This document shows positions 48,695-61,600 of a stretch of DNA of 64,000 nucleotides, one piece after another. The stretch lies in the NCBI GenBank assembly GCA_019925105.1, contig JAHGAU010000011.1, positions 558,001-622,000 on the forward strand. The letters run 5' to 3'. The stretch is from Niebla homalea (Eukaryota > Ascomycota > Lecanoromycetes > Lecanorales > Ramalinaceae). The notes beneath the pieces are model-generated. The model was given only the letters and a program-made list of their open reading frames with translations. It ran no database searches and was not told where the DNA came from. Within the stretch, counting starts at the first letter, position 1, and each line of letters begins with the position of its first letter. A program made the position numbers and the translations under genes.

Positions 48695-49455
48695 ACTTTA
48701 AATATTAGGGGCGAGCGTGGCGGAATGGCATTTTTGAGTGCAGAAGACAAACTACAGAATAATCGAACATTTTAAGGGTGGGGGACGATTTTATTAAGAG
48801 CCCTTAAACCTTATCCGGTAAATTACGTAGTTAATATAAATAAAATAATAATAAATATCCGACGATTTATTAATACCTATAATTAACCTTAAATAAGCCT
48901 AGTTATTATATAGGACTAATAAAAAAGGGTTATAGGGATTTAACGTTAAAAGGTTAAAGTTAAAATTAAATAAGGTTAATCCGAAAAAGTTATATAATAA
49001 AGTATTTAAAACGAAGTTTAAGCGTTAAGAGAAATAAAATTATATAATCGGGGCCGTTTTTCCCCGATTAAACTTAATATTATTATTAAATCCTTATTAT
49101 AAATTATAATATTAAAAAATAGAAAATTCTTAACGGAAATAATAAATTAAGGATTTAAGGTAATTATTAATCTTAATTAAGTTAATATAAAGACTCGATC
49201 GTAATATTAAAGTAAATAACTATAGGAAAGAGGTTTTTATTTAAATCGGGTTAATATTTAAGGTAAGTTAAAATTAAATTAATTAATTATAGTTTCCTTT
49301 TCTTTTTTAAAATTAAAACGATAAGTTTAAAATAAATATAAATATTAAAATAACCGTAACTTAACTATTAATATTATAGAACGCGGAAATTAGCTTAAAG
49401 TAGCTAGACTTGTATATAAATTAATCAATCAATCAATCAATCACTTTAAATATTA
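48695..49455 (+). mobile_element. SINE-like element F, 735 bp, tRNA-like head and LINE-like tail
   Basis: The element (48708-49442) sits in LINE E between 13-bp duplications ACTTTAAATATTA (48695-48707 and 49443-49455). Its first 65 bases are GC-richer and contain TGGCGGAATGG (48718-48728), an A-box-like word, and TAATCGAACAT (48760-48770), a B-box-like word, at the spacing of a tRNA gene. This is a possible internal RNA polymerase III promoter. The 3' end reads GAACGCGGAAATTAGCTTA ... GCTAGAC ... TATAAATTAATCAATC, close to the LINE 3' end (GAACGCCGGAATTAGCTTAGC ... AATCAATC). There is no coding capacity. The natural reading is a SINE mobilised by the LINE; 735 bp is long for one. Confidence 0.75.
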
Positions 49456-49486
49456 AGGATACGGATATATTATTATAAAGTACCTT

Positions 49487-52400
49487 GATTGATTGATTGA
49501 TTTATATTACGGATCTAGCTAAGCTAATTCCGGCGTTCCTTAGTACGCGGTTTTTTAGTTTTATTAATAACCGTAAAAACCTGATACTTATAACGTTAAA
49601 GTAAAAACCGGCGTTTACCAGGTTTTTACCTTTTATCCCTTAAGGTAAAGGATATTAATAACCGTTTAAAAAATAATAATTTATTTATATACTTTTTATA
49701 TTTTAATTCCCTTAAGAAAATCTATAATATTACGACTATATCCTTATAAAAGCTATTTTTAAACTTATTATTTTTCCGCTCCTTTATACGTTTATATTAC
49801 CTTAATTTTACGTAATACCTTTAAATATCCTTATTAATATTTATATATTTAATATATACCCTTCTTATATTATTATTACCGTTAACTTTTTTAAAAACTT
49901 TTAATAAGCGTTTATTATTATATCCTTATGGTTATAAAAGATACTTTCCGGTTTATATAATTAACGTAATTGGTTTCCGCTTTTTTTTTTTCTTTTTAAT
50001 TAATAATAAGCCTTTTCCGTAAGGTTTTTAATAATTTTATTTATCTTTATAATAAAATTAAACTATAATAATAATCCGGTAAATATTATAAATTTAATAG
50101 CTACCTGGATATTTCACTTCATAAATAATATTTAATAATAATTATAAGTATTAACTTTTATAATAAATTTTAATTTAACCTCCGTAAATAAAAAATAAAA
50201 AATAAAAATATATATAACGTTTTACTTTCTTTATTTATATTTATATCCGGCGTTTATTTAACCTCCGGTATATATAATAAATAAGAAATAAATTAAATCA
50301 TTTTTATCCGTCCGGAATTAAATTATTAATATATTATTACCCTTCTTTATAATACTATAATAATAAAGATATTTATTAATAATCTTTTTATCGTTAAGAG
50401 TTAAATAATAATAACCTTAAAATATAAAGTCTTTATATTTCCGTTAACGTTTAATTTACTTTATCGTAATTTATAAGGTGATTATTATAGCCTTTACTTT
50501 TTAAATCCCCTTAATTTCGGCCTTTTTACGTTTAATAGGAATTTATATACGTTTAAATTAACCTTTAAAATACCGGTAAAGTTAACTTTTTTTTAACTTA
50601 TACTTATTTTATCTTAATAAAAAAAGGGATAAATATTTTTAGTTTACTTTTTTTAACTTAAAGCTTATTAAGATTTTAATAAATCCACCCGTTTCCTATT
50701 ATCGTAATTAAGTATATATATTTCTTTAATTTTATTTAAGCGATTATTTAATTTAATAAGATTTTAATTAACGGTATAAAGATTTTAAATTTTAATACCG
50801 GGATAAAGATTACTTTATAAATACCGTTAATTACTCTTAAATACCGGTTCTGGACTTTCTATAATATCTAAATAAACTCCTTTTTATATCCCAGAATACT
50901 TTTAAATATATATTAAATAATTATAACGTATATTATAATTAACTTTATTACGGTTTAATAAACGGTCCGGGCCTTTTATAATATAATTCTTTATATTAAT
51001 ATAGCGAGGTAAGTAAGGCCTTTTTCCTACAAAGTTATTTTCTTTTAGATTTTTCTTATATAATTTTTTTAATCGAACTTTTTATTTACTTAAAGGTTAA
51101 AGACTTTAATATTAATATCTGGTTTTACCGTAATTTTATTTAAGTTTATTATAATTATTATATTATATAGCTTTAAGCTTTTAATTATATAAATAAGTTC
51201 GTACTTATATAATATAAATTAAGCCCTATAAATTCTTACTTATTAAAGATAAATTTTGTAAGTTTATTTTAATTCCAGATAATTTATACGTATAAAGGTA
51301 TTATAAGTTAAAAAATAAACGTTATTAATAAAGCTTTTAACTTGAACTTTTTATTTTAAGTTAATAAGTTCCTTAATTAATAAACCGTTAAAAAATAAAA
51401 ATAATATAAAAAAAATAAACGATCTTTAAGGAATTTTTATTATAATAGGCTTTATTAAGCTTATTTTTTATCTTAAGTTAATCGACGTAACTTAATTGCT
51501 TAAGAAACTTTTTATTTATTTAATTAAGAAAAGTAATATTTTTTTCCCCTTAAGTTATATAATAACCTTTAATAATTTATTTTATTGAAAATATTTATAA
51601 TATTAAAAGAAAAAAAATTCGTAATATATTTTTTCTTATAATTTTATGCCGTATATACGCCGTTAATTAGTCCTTTAAGGGTTATTTTTATTAATTAACC
51701 TCTTTTTACTTTTATTTATTAATTAAGGAAGAATCCGTAATTCTTTATATAATTATTAAGGATTTTCATTATTATTATTTTTAAGGTTTTCTTTAATATA
51801 TAAAAGAATATAATAAATCTATAAAACTTTATTTTAAAGTAATCCGGCTTAATAAGCTTCTTAAGGATAATTATCTTTATTTCCTTAAACTTATATAAAT
51901 AATAATTAACTTTAAAATATACTTAAAAGAAATAAATAAAAACCCTTTCAAATAATAATATTATTTTAATAGGAATCTATTAAGGATTTTATTTAATTTT
52001 AAGGCTTTATTTTTCTTTAATTTATTAATCGCTTTTATTATTATATTTTATATTATTATTTTATTTATTAATATAAAATCGGGGTATATAACGCCGTTAA
52101 TATCGTTTAAATTAACCTTTAACGGAAAGGGGAAAAATACTTTATTAAGGGCTTTAATTTTACCGTTAAAGATATTAATACATTATCGGATTTCTTAAAA
52201 AACGGGAATTTAAGGATAAATTTTAATTTCTTATTTTATTCTTTATTATACTTTATTAACTTTTAAATATTATAAGGTAGAACCGTTAAATTATATATTA
52301 TAAACCGAAAATATATTTACTTAATTTTCTTAATAGTTTTTTCTTTTTTTTTCTTAAGTAGCCTTTAATTAATTAAGTATTTCCTGATTTTAATATTTAA

Positions 52401-55283
52401 AAGCTTACTTTATTAGTTTTTTCGCCTTTATAATTATGGTTATATATTTTTTATTTTAATAAGTTTTAACTCTTTAAGAAAACTTTATTATCGGGATTAT
52501 TTTATTAATTACTTTATTTAATACCTTTATTATTTACTTTATAAAAAAATCGATCCGGTCTTTATTATTTAATTAAAAGAGGTCTATAAATTATATTATT
52601 ATTTTCTCCGCTTTTATATATATCTTTATTATTTTAATTATTTTTTACGTTTTTTTTACCGGTAATAATAAAGTCGTATTAACGGTTTAATCTAAAGTTA
52701 TTTATATTAATATATAATTTAAGCTATATTTTAAGTCCTTTTATAACTTATACGTTATAATTATACCGGTAACCTTTTCCGTATTAAAGGTTAAATTAAT
52801 CGTTATTTTAAACTTATAATTCTTTTACATAATAATCCCTTATAATATTAATAATAAGAAATTAATTTAAACGGTAATTATTAATAAACTATTTAATTTA
52901 ACGTAGTTTATCGTATGCTTTTCCTCGTTTTATATATATTAATATAAGTTAAAATTTTTAAGTAATATATATTCATTTAAAGTAATTAAAACCTTTTTAA
53001 GTAATAATATTATAAACGGTTTTTCCTTATTAATTAACGGTAAGTTATACGCGTTATAAATATTAAGGTCGCCCTTTAAGTCCTTTTCCTTCGTAATACG
53101 GAATATATAAAGGTTTTTATTATAATAAATAATATCTTAATTATTTACATTAAGCCGCTTATTTATAAAGAAGTATATTTTAATTATCTTATCCCTTTTA
53201 AAGGTTAAATAAAACCCCTTTTCCGGGTTAACGGATAAATATATATACGGGTTATATAATAATTCTTATATTATTATAATATTAACGTTTTTAACTTCTT
53301 TAAATTTAAATATTAATATTATTATTTTAATTCTTTTATTATAAACGTTATATTATATTATTTTTAAAAGTATTAATATATTATATATTAATTTTTATAA
53401 AAGCTCCTTTATTTATACCTATTTAAGTTACGGATTTTTTATTAAAGTTAAGTGTTTTTTAACTTAATATTTTCCTGGTTATTATTAAAAATATAGGACG
53501 GCCAGCTTTTAAGGTCGGGATTATAAGGAGCTTTTTTTTTTTTTATTTTATCCGTTATTATTATTTAATTAATTAAATTTATATTTTAAAGCTGCCTTTA
53601 ATTGGCCCGTTAAATTAATTCTATATATATTATACCGTTGGATTTTCACGGTTATCCGGGTCTTTTTACGTTTAATCTTTTTAGCTTTTATTATATACTT
53701 AAAATCCTATATTAAGTATTTTTCCTTATTATACGTAACGTATTTAAATATATTTTTATAAGTTTTTTAATTATTAACTTTATATATTTATAAATATTAT
53801 AACCTTTAATATAAATTATATATTTTATAATATTAAAATACTTTATAATAATATATTTATAATTTTAATATTTAAAATATTAATAAATATCCGCTATTTT
53901 ATTTTATAATTAAATTATTTTAAATAATCCCTTTTTAATAATTTTTTTATTTAAAACGTTATTATATATCTTTATTAACGTTACGTTTAATATAATAATA
54001 AAATACTTTTTTACGCATCTTAAGGAGTTAAATCTCTTTATTATTAAAGGAAGCTTATAGTTAATAATCTTAAACCTTAAATAAAAACCTATATTCTCTT
54101 TTTTTATACTTTTTAACGTAATTTTTTTTTCGGTTTTTATGAAATATAATAGGTATATTTTATTTATTATAATGGTAAATAATTACTTTAAAACTTTAAT
54201 TAACTTATATTCTTTTTTATTAATTTAAGCCTTAAACCTCTTTAAGTTTTTTTTTATTTTTAATAACGCTATATTAAAAAAAATATTTTTATTTTATAAT
54301 TTATATATTATAAAAATCTATTCTATTAATGGTTCCGTTATTACCTTAAAAGGTTTTATTAATTATAATAAGTTTACTTCCGTAATTACGTTTTTTTCTT
54401 TATTATTAAATAGGCGGACCGTTATTATTTTCGTTTTCCTTAATATAATTATTTTCTTTTCCGTTATTCCCTTATTCTCTGCCGCGGGTACCTTTTTTAT
54501 TACTTTTATCGCCTAATTCTTTTTCACTTAAAAAGTTATTACCTTTATATCCTTACCTTATACCCTTAACCTTAAGCCGTTATCTTTACCCTTTATTAAC
54601 GTTTTCATTCCCGCCTTTTAAGAACTCCGTAAGCGTTTTATTTCCCCTAGTTTTACCCTTATTTTTATATAGAAGTTTTTTACGTTTTTTAATTTAATCT
54701 ATAATATCGGTTAAGTCTTTAACGTAATATCTTTTTATTCTATTATAAAAAGTCTTTTTAAAGTTTTTACCGTTTGTTTTACCGCCCTTTTACCCTTATT
54801 TATCGGGTAATATATTATTTCTGTTTTTTACCTTTAATCCTTTAAGGTCTTATTTTCCTTATTAACTTTATTTCCCTTTTATATACCTTTAATAGTATTT
54901 TTACCGCGGTCTTCCCGCCTTTTTTTCTTATTTATATCTTTCGTTATTAATGCCGTACCGGCCTTTTTACCCCCTTATTTACCTGTTATTTCCGTATTAT
55001 TATTATGTATTTTATGTGTTTTAATATATATATTTTATTAACCTTAATTCTTTTATTTATTTTAAGCGTTATCCGGTTTATAATTATTATATTACCCGTA
55101 TACGTTATCGTTATTTTTATTAATATAGGTTACTTACCCATTTATTACCTTATTCTTAACCATTACGTTACTTCTATTTATCGTACTTAATATACTTCCC
55201 TTACTATTATTAAAGCTATATATATACGTATCGTTTTGGACCTCTGGGGTCCCTTTGTTCGTCGCCATTTCCATCTTCCGTTC
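49487..55283 (-). mobile_element. LINE G (Tad1/I-like), inserted in LINE E
   Basis: Minus-strand full-length LINE of 5797 bp with a 13-bp target duplication TATAAAGTACCTT at 49474-49486 and 55284-55296. The 3' end at the left has (GATT)n then GGATCTAGCTAAGCTAATTCC. The 5' end at the right has the ORF1 start codon, complement of 55266-55268, preceded by only about 15 bases of leader. The RT box remnant is near 51317-51333 on minus. An open plus-strand stretch at 55005-55190 is the antisense of ORF1 and also appears in LINE A (29658-29817), so it is not a gene. Confidence 0.9.
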
Positions 55284-58200
55284 TATAAAGTACCTTAATA
55301 ATATAAAGTATATAATATACGCCGAAAAACATAATATATATGAATACGCGGGCTTAATAATAAAAAGTTTAATAAAGAATACGTTAAAATACGCGGTATA
55401 TAAGAATAATAGTTACTTAATATAAGACTTATAATATATAGTAAGGATTATGGAAACTTAATATAAAAAGATTAAAATAACGATTAAGGTTTAATGTTAT
55501 AATTTATATAAATTTAAACCGATAAAACAATTAAAAACGGTTTTAAAACGTAAATAAAGCCCGTTAAATAAAAAAGGATAAAGCATAATAATTAATAATA
55601 TAAAAAAAAGGAAGCTTATAGCGATATTAACCTTTAAAGCCGGCCGTTTAACCGGGATAATTATTATAATAAAAAGGCCGGAATAAATAACGTTTAACTT
55701 TAAGGAAAAACCGTTTATATAAATAAAAGTTAACGGGAAAAACTTAATATATAATACGTTTATACTTTTAAGGGTAATATAATATAATATACATAAGGAA
55801 GTAGTTAAAACTATAATATTAATATTTAAATTTAAAAAAATAAAGAATATTAATATTATAATAATATAAAAACCGTTATATAATCCGTATATACGCTTTT
55901 CAATTAACCCAGGAAATAATTTTTATTTAACCTTTACAAAAAAACGAGATAATATAAATATATTTCTTTATAAATAAAAAGTTAAATATAAATAATTAAG
56001 ATATTATTTATTATAAAAGAAATTTATATACGTTTTAAGTTATATAGAAAGGAAATATTAAAAGAAACTTAAATATTTATAACGCGTATAATCTATCGTT
56101 AATTAATAAAAAAAAGCTTTTTATAATCCCGTTATTTAAGGATATTATAATTATATTTAATAAATATTTTTTAATAAAAGACTTTAATCTTTATTATATT
56201 AAATAAAATAAGGAAGGGCGTATAATTGATTACGTTAAATTTAAAGAGTTATTAACAATTATTACTTAAATTAACCTTATATTATTAACATTAAAAGGGA
56301 TTATAATATAAAAAGGCTGAGGATTTAAGATTACGATTAACTTAACATTTAACTTAAAAGGTATCGTTAATACGGTTATTATATACGGGCTATAAAAGGA
56401 CTTAAAATATAACTCGGATTATATATCGATATAAATAACTTTAAATTAAACCGTTAATATAACCCTATTATCATTAATAAAAAAAGCGTAAAAAACGGTT
56501 AAGAAAATAAAGGTTCATATAAAAACAAAGAAGATAATAATATAGTTCACGGATTTCCCTTAATTAAATAATAGAAACCGGATTGACCTTTTTATAAAGT
56601 AAGTAATAAAAGCATTAAATAAAGTAATTAATAAAATAATCTTAATAATAAAACCTTCTTAAAGAGTTAGAATTTATTAAAATAAAAGGTATTTAACTAC
56701 GACCGTAAAAACGGAAAAGCTAATTAAGTAAACTTTTAAGTATAAAAATTAAAAGATATTTAATTAATTAAGGGTTATTTAAAGAAAAAAAAGGAAAAAA
56801 TTATTAAGAGAATTAAATAAATATACTTTTGGTCTACGGTATATAACTTAACGGTTTTATTTCATAATATTTAAAAGTTAATAAAATATAATAAAGAATA
56901 AAGTAAAAAATTAAAGTTTATTTTTAAATTCCCGTTTTTTAAGAAACTTAATAATATATTAATTAATACCTTTAACGGTAAGATTAAGGTCCTTAAAGGA
57001 ATATTTTTCCCCTTTCCGTTAAAAGTTAACTTAAATAATATTAACGGTATTACGTACCTTAATACCGTATTAATAAATAAAGTAATGATATAAGGTATAA
57101 TAATTAAAACGATTAATAAATTAAAGAAAAATAAAGCCTTAAGATTAAATAAGATTCTTAATAGATTTTTATTAATAATAACTTTACCATTTAAAAAGAT
57201 TTTTACTTATTTCTTTTAAGTATATTTTAACGTTAATTATTACTTATATAAATTTAAAGAAATAAAAATAATTATCCTTAAGAAGCTTAGTTTAAGGTAA
57301 AGTTTTATAAACTTATTATACTCCTTTATACGTTAAGGAAAACCTTAAAAACGGTAATAATAAAGATCTTTAATAACTGTATAAAGAATTACGGATTTTT
57401 CCTTAATTAATAAATAAAAATAAAGAAAGAATAATTAATAGAAATAGCTTTTAAAAGATTAATTAACGGCATATATACGGTATAAGGTTATAAGAAGAAG
57501 TATATTATAAGTCTTTTTTTTCTTAATATTATAAGTACTTTTAATAAAATAAATTATTAAAAATTATTATATAACTTAACGAAAAAAGGGATATTACTTT
57601 TTTTAATTAAGTAAATAAAGAGTTTCTTAAATAATTGAATTACATTAATTAACTTAAAATAAAAAATAAGCTTAATAAAGTTTATTATAATTAGGATTCC
57701 TTAAAGATCGCTTATTTTTTTTATATTATTTTTATTTTTCAACGATCTATTAATTAAAAGGTTTATTAAATTAAAATAAAAAGTTTAAGTTAAAAACTTT
57801 ATTAATAACGTTTACCTTTTAACTTATAATATTTTTATACGTATAAATTATTTAAAATTAAAATAGGTTTATAAAGTCTATTTTTAATAAGCGAAAACTT
57901 ACGGGGCTTAATTTATATTATATAAATATAAGCTTATTTATATAATTAAAAGTTTAAGTTATATAATATAATAATTATAATAAACTTAAATAGAATTATA
58001 ATAAAGTTAGATATTAATATTAAAGTCTTTAACCTTTAAATAAATAAAAAGTTCGATTAAAAGGATTATATAAGAAAAATTTAAAAGAAAATAACTTTAT
58101 AAGAAAAAAACTTTATTTATTTTACCGTATTAATATAGGGAGTTACGTTATAAAAGGCCCGGATTATTTATTAAGTTATAATAAAGTTAACTATAATATA

Positions 58201-58664
58201 CGTTACGGTTATTTAATATATATTTAAGGGTACTCCAGGTTATAAGAAAAAGTTTATTTAAATATTATAAAAAATCCAGAATCGATATTTAAGAGTAATT
58301 AATAATACTTATAAAATAATTTTTATCTTAATATTAAAGTTTAAGGTTTTTATACCGTTAATTAAGGTTTTATTAAATTAAATAATCGCTTAAATAAGGT
58401 TAAAGAGATATATATACTTAATTATAATAATAGGAAACGGGCGGATCCGTTAAAATCTTAATAAGCCTTAAGTTAAAAAAAGTAAATTAAGGATATTTAT
58501 CCCTTTTTTTATTAAGATAAAGTAAGAATAAATTAAGAAAAAGGTTAATTTTACCGGTATCCCGGAAGTTAATTTAAGCGTATATAAATTTTTATTAAAC
58601 GTAAAAAAAACCGAAATTAAAAGGATTTAAAAAGCGAAGGTTATAATAATTATTTTATAAGCTA

Positions 58665-61600
58665 TGGAAAGGGGGAGAGCATGGAAGACCCAAAACTTGC
58701 GGATGGGTGCATGAAGGAAGGAAAACACCAAAAGGGCTGATTAAGGGTGGAATGAATTTATATACACTTTAAAAAGAAGGGGTATAACGGATGAAGATAG
58801 TAAGTAACTTATACCTTACCCACTTATATAGGGGCTGTAGCCCATTTTCAATTATACTTTATTATTATTTATTATTTTATTACTTTTACTCTTTTATCTC
58901 TTTTTATCTTTTTCAACGGTTTTAAAAAGACTTTTATCTGCTTATATATATCAAGGAATTCGGTTTAATTATATAATTTGATCGTAAATAACTTATTATA
59001 TTTTTTCCTTAATTAACGGTAATAAAAATTACGAAAACATTATAGAAAACCGACCTTTATTATTATTATATTATATATATATAATAAAAGTAATAGGCTA
59101 TAAATTTATATATATTTGTAGAATATTCCCAACTATTATTTACTTATTAAATAAACATTAAAACTAAAAAAAGTAAAAGTATTTAAGTAACCCTTTTCCA
59201 GGTACCCTTATTCGGATATTCTTATTATTAGCCTTGATTGATACGGGGACCCCGTTCATACGTACCGGTAAAGTATTATTAATATTTATTAATTAACTAT
59301 TAATTATTAAAAATTAAAAAATAAAAAAAGACAATAGCTTTTTTAAAACGCTTTAATTATAAAAAAAATAATAATACCTTTTATATTAACGATAAGCTTA
59401 AACTTTAATTAAGAAATAATTATATATATTACCGGATATTTTAAATTATTATTAAGGAAATTATAACTTATATATTAATATAAGCCGCTTTCTTAAAAGA
59501 GAAGAAATTAAAGTAATTAAAAAAAAAAATTAAAAAAAAAATAAATAACCTTAAATAACGTAAAATTACTATTTAATAATTAATGACCTTAATAACTGAA
59601 ATATAAAATTTATTAAATTAATATAAATGATTAAACTTAACCGAATTATAAGTTTTATTAAACTATCCTGAATAATTAAACCGTAAGTCTTATAGAATAA
59701 TTTTAAGTAACCGATTTATCTATTATAAGTAAAACTTTTTAATTTAATTCGGAGTATTATATATATTCCCTAAAGATATAAAGTTAATCCTAAAGATTAT
59801 TTTATACTAGGTAAGCGATATTTCAAGACTTATAAGTAATACCGGGTATTTCAATATTAATAAATATATAAAATTCCTTAATAATTATTAAAATAATTAA
59901 ACTAAACTATATATTTTAACGATAAAAATAATAAAAATAAGATTCTTTAATAAAGCTTAAGTAATTATATATACCTCTTAAAAAGATATTTCTTATTAGA
60001 ACGTAAATTGTTAAGCTAAAAGCTATTTAAGTAATAATTAGGTTTTAAACTATTTATGGAGGTTTTAACCGGTTTTTAAAATTCTTAAGAAATAACCGTA
60101 AGTTATATAATACGTTAACCGGACGTAATAAACCCTTTACCTCAAGCTATAAATTAAGTAATTAAGAATCGAAAAATTAACGAATAGATTAAAAGAGTAA
60201 ATAATAAAAAGAAATAAGTAGTTAAACCGATTAAAGGAATTAAAAGAAAATAAAGATAAATATATTTATAATAATAATTATATTATACATATACCAAGAA
60301 TACCAATAGAAACCTATAGTAGTTACCGATATAAAACTTATTTAATTTAACGGTATCTTCCTAAAGGCTTTCCCGTATAAAAAATAAAGAAAATCAGAAT
60401 AAATAATTAAAATTTACGTTAATTTAAAAAAGAAATACAGACTTATAATAAAATATAATTTATATATACTTATATAATAACCTAAAAGACCAGAAGGACC
60501 CTTATTAACGTTATATAATTATATATTAACTTAACTTTTTCCTTAAAAAAAAAAGTAAAAAAAATAAAAATAAAATATAAATACTTAAAATAACCGTAAA
60601 CCCCTTTTTTTAAAACCACTTTATTAATATTAAGGATATATTAACGATAATATATTTCATTTTATATATATCTTAATACCCTTAAAATAAAAAAGGTAAA
60701 GTTAAATATTATTATATAAATTAAAGAATTAATTATAATATTATTATTCCCTTTATTATTGTTTTATTTCCTTTATTAAAAAGAATATATACCCCCTTAC
60801 TTTATATTAAATAAAGGATAAAGAAAATTAGGATAAATGTATATAAATTACGGGGTTATCCCGTATTTATTAATAGTTATAAATATTATTAAAAACTATT
60901 TAATAATAAACCTTATTAGCTTTTCTTTAAGAAGTAATGAAATATTATTAAGGATCCCTTAATTTTTTAAATTTAAAAAGGAATTAATTAATATATATAA
61001 AGTAAAAAAAATACTTAAATAGTTTTAAATATCCTCCTTAATAATAATAGTAAAGTTAAATATAAAAAAAGACTTTATAATATTATTATTAATCTTAATT
61101 TTTACCTTAAAATCATTAAAAACTTTATAATAAAGAATTATAATATAACCCGGGATTAAGACTTTATTTTATAAATTAAGAAAATTAAATTGGTAGGAAA
61201 ATAAACTAAATAATATATAAAAATAGATTTATAACGTATAAAAAAAGATTAAGAAAGATACTTCTTTTAATTAATAAATAAACGTAATAAATATAAAACT
61301 TAAAAGAAACGTAATATATTAAGTAAAATAACCAGAAATTAAAACCTTACTTATAAATAAAACGATAAATAACGTTATAAAAGAAGATATAAAGAACTTT
61401 TAGAAACTATCAAGTTAAGAATTCCCAGAATTAAATTTTAATAATAATATAAAATAAACGGTAAATAATATTAAAATATTATTTTAAGGAATTAATTTTA
61501 TTTTTAATTATTATAAATGTATATTCTATATTATATATAATTTAAGCGGAAAGGATATTAAACTTAAAAAGTCAAAGAATACGATAAATAAAATAATTAA

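Larger units (their letters stand above)
47290..58664 (+). mobile_element. LINE E (Tad1/I-like), 3' end beyond element H
   Basis: Plus-strand LINE of the same family. Own sequence is about 47290-48707, 49456-49486 and 55297-58664; its last kilobase or so is not in the window because element H interrupts it at 58665. The ORF1 start position at 47300 reads GTG instead of ATG, then AINNGTPEVQNDIYVYSL. The RT box is at about 57798-57815 (FINNVYLL). The continuity of E across F and G was checked against LINE D (GTACCTTAATAATA at 31301 equals the sequence after 55290). Heavily RIP-mutated. Confidence 0.85.

Noticed and set aside
48708..48790. A genuine tRNA gene
   Set aside because: A-box-like and B-box-like words are present, but an intact acceptor stem and T-arm were not evident, and the segment is the head of a transposed element bounded by target duplications.
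49400..49510. CRISPR-like or satellite array of (AATC)n and (GATT)n
   Set aside because: These are the opposing 3' tails of elements F (+) and LINE G (-) lying 44 bases apart, not an array.
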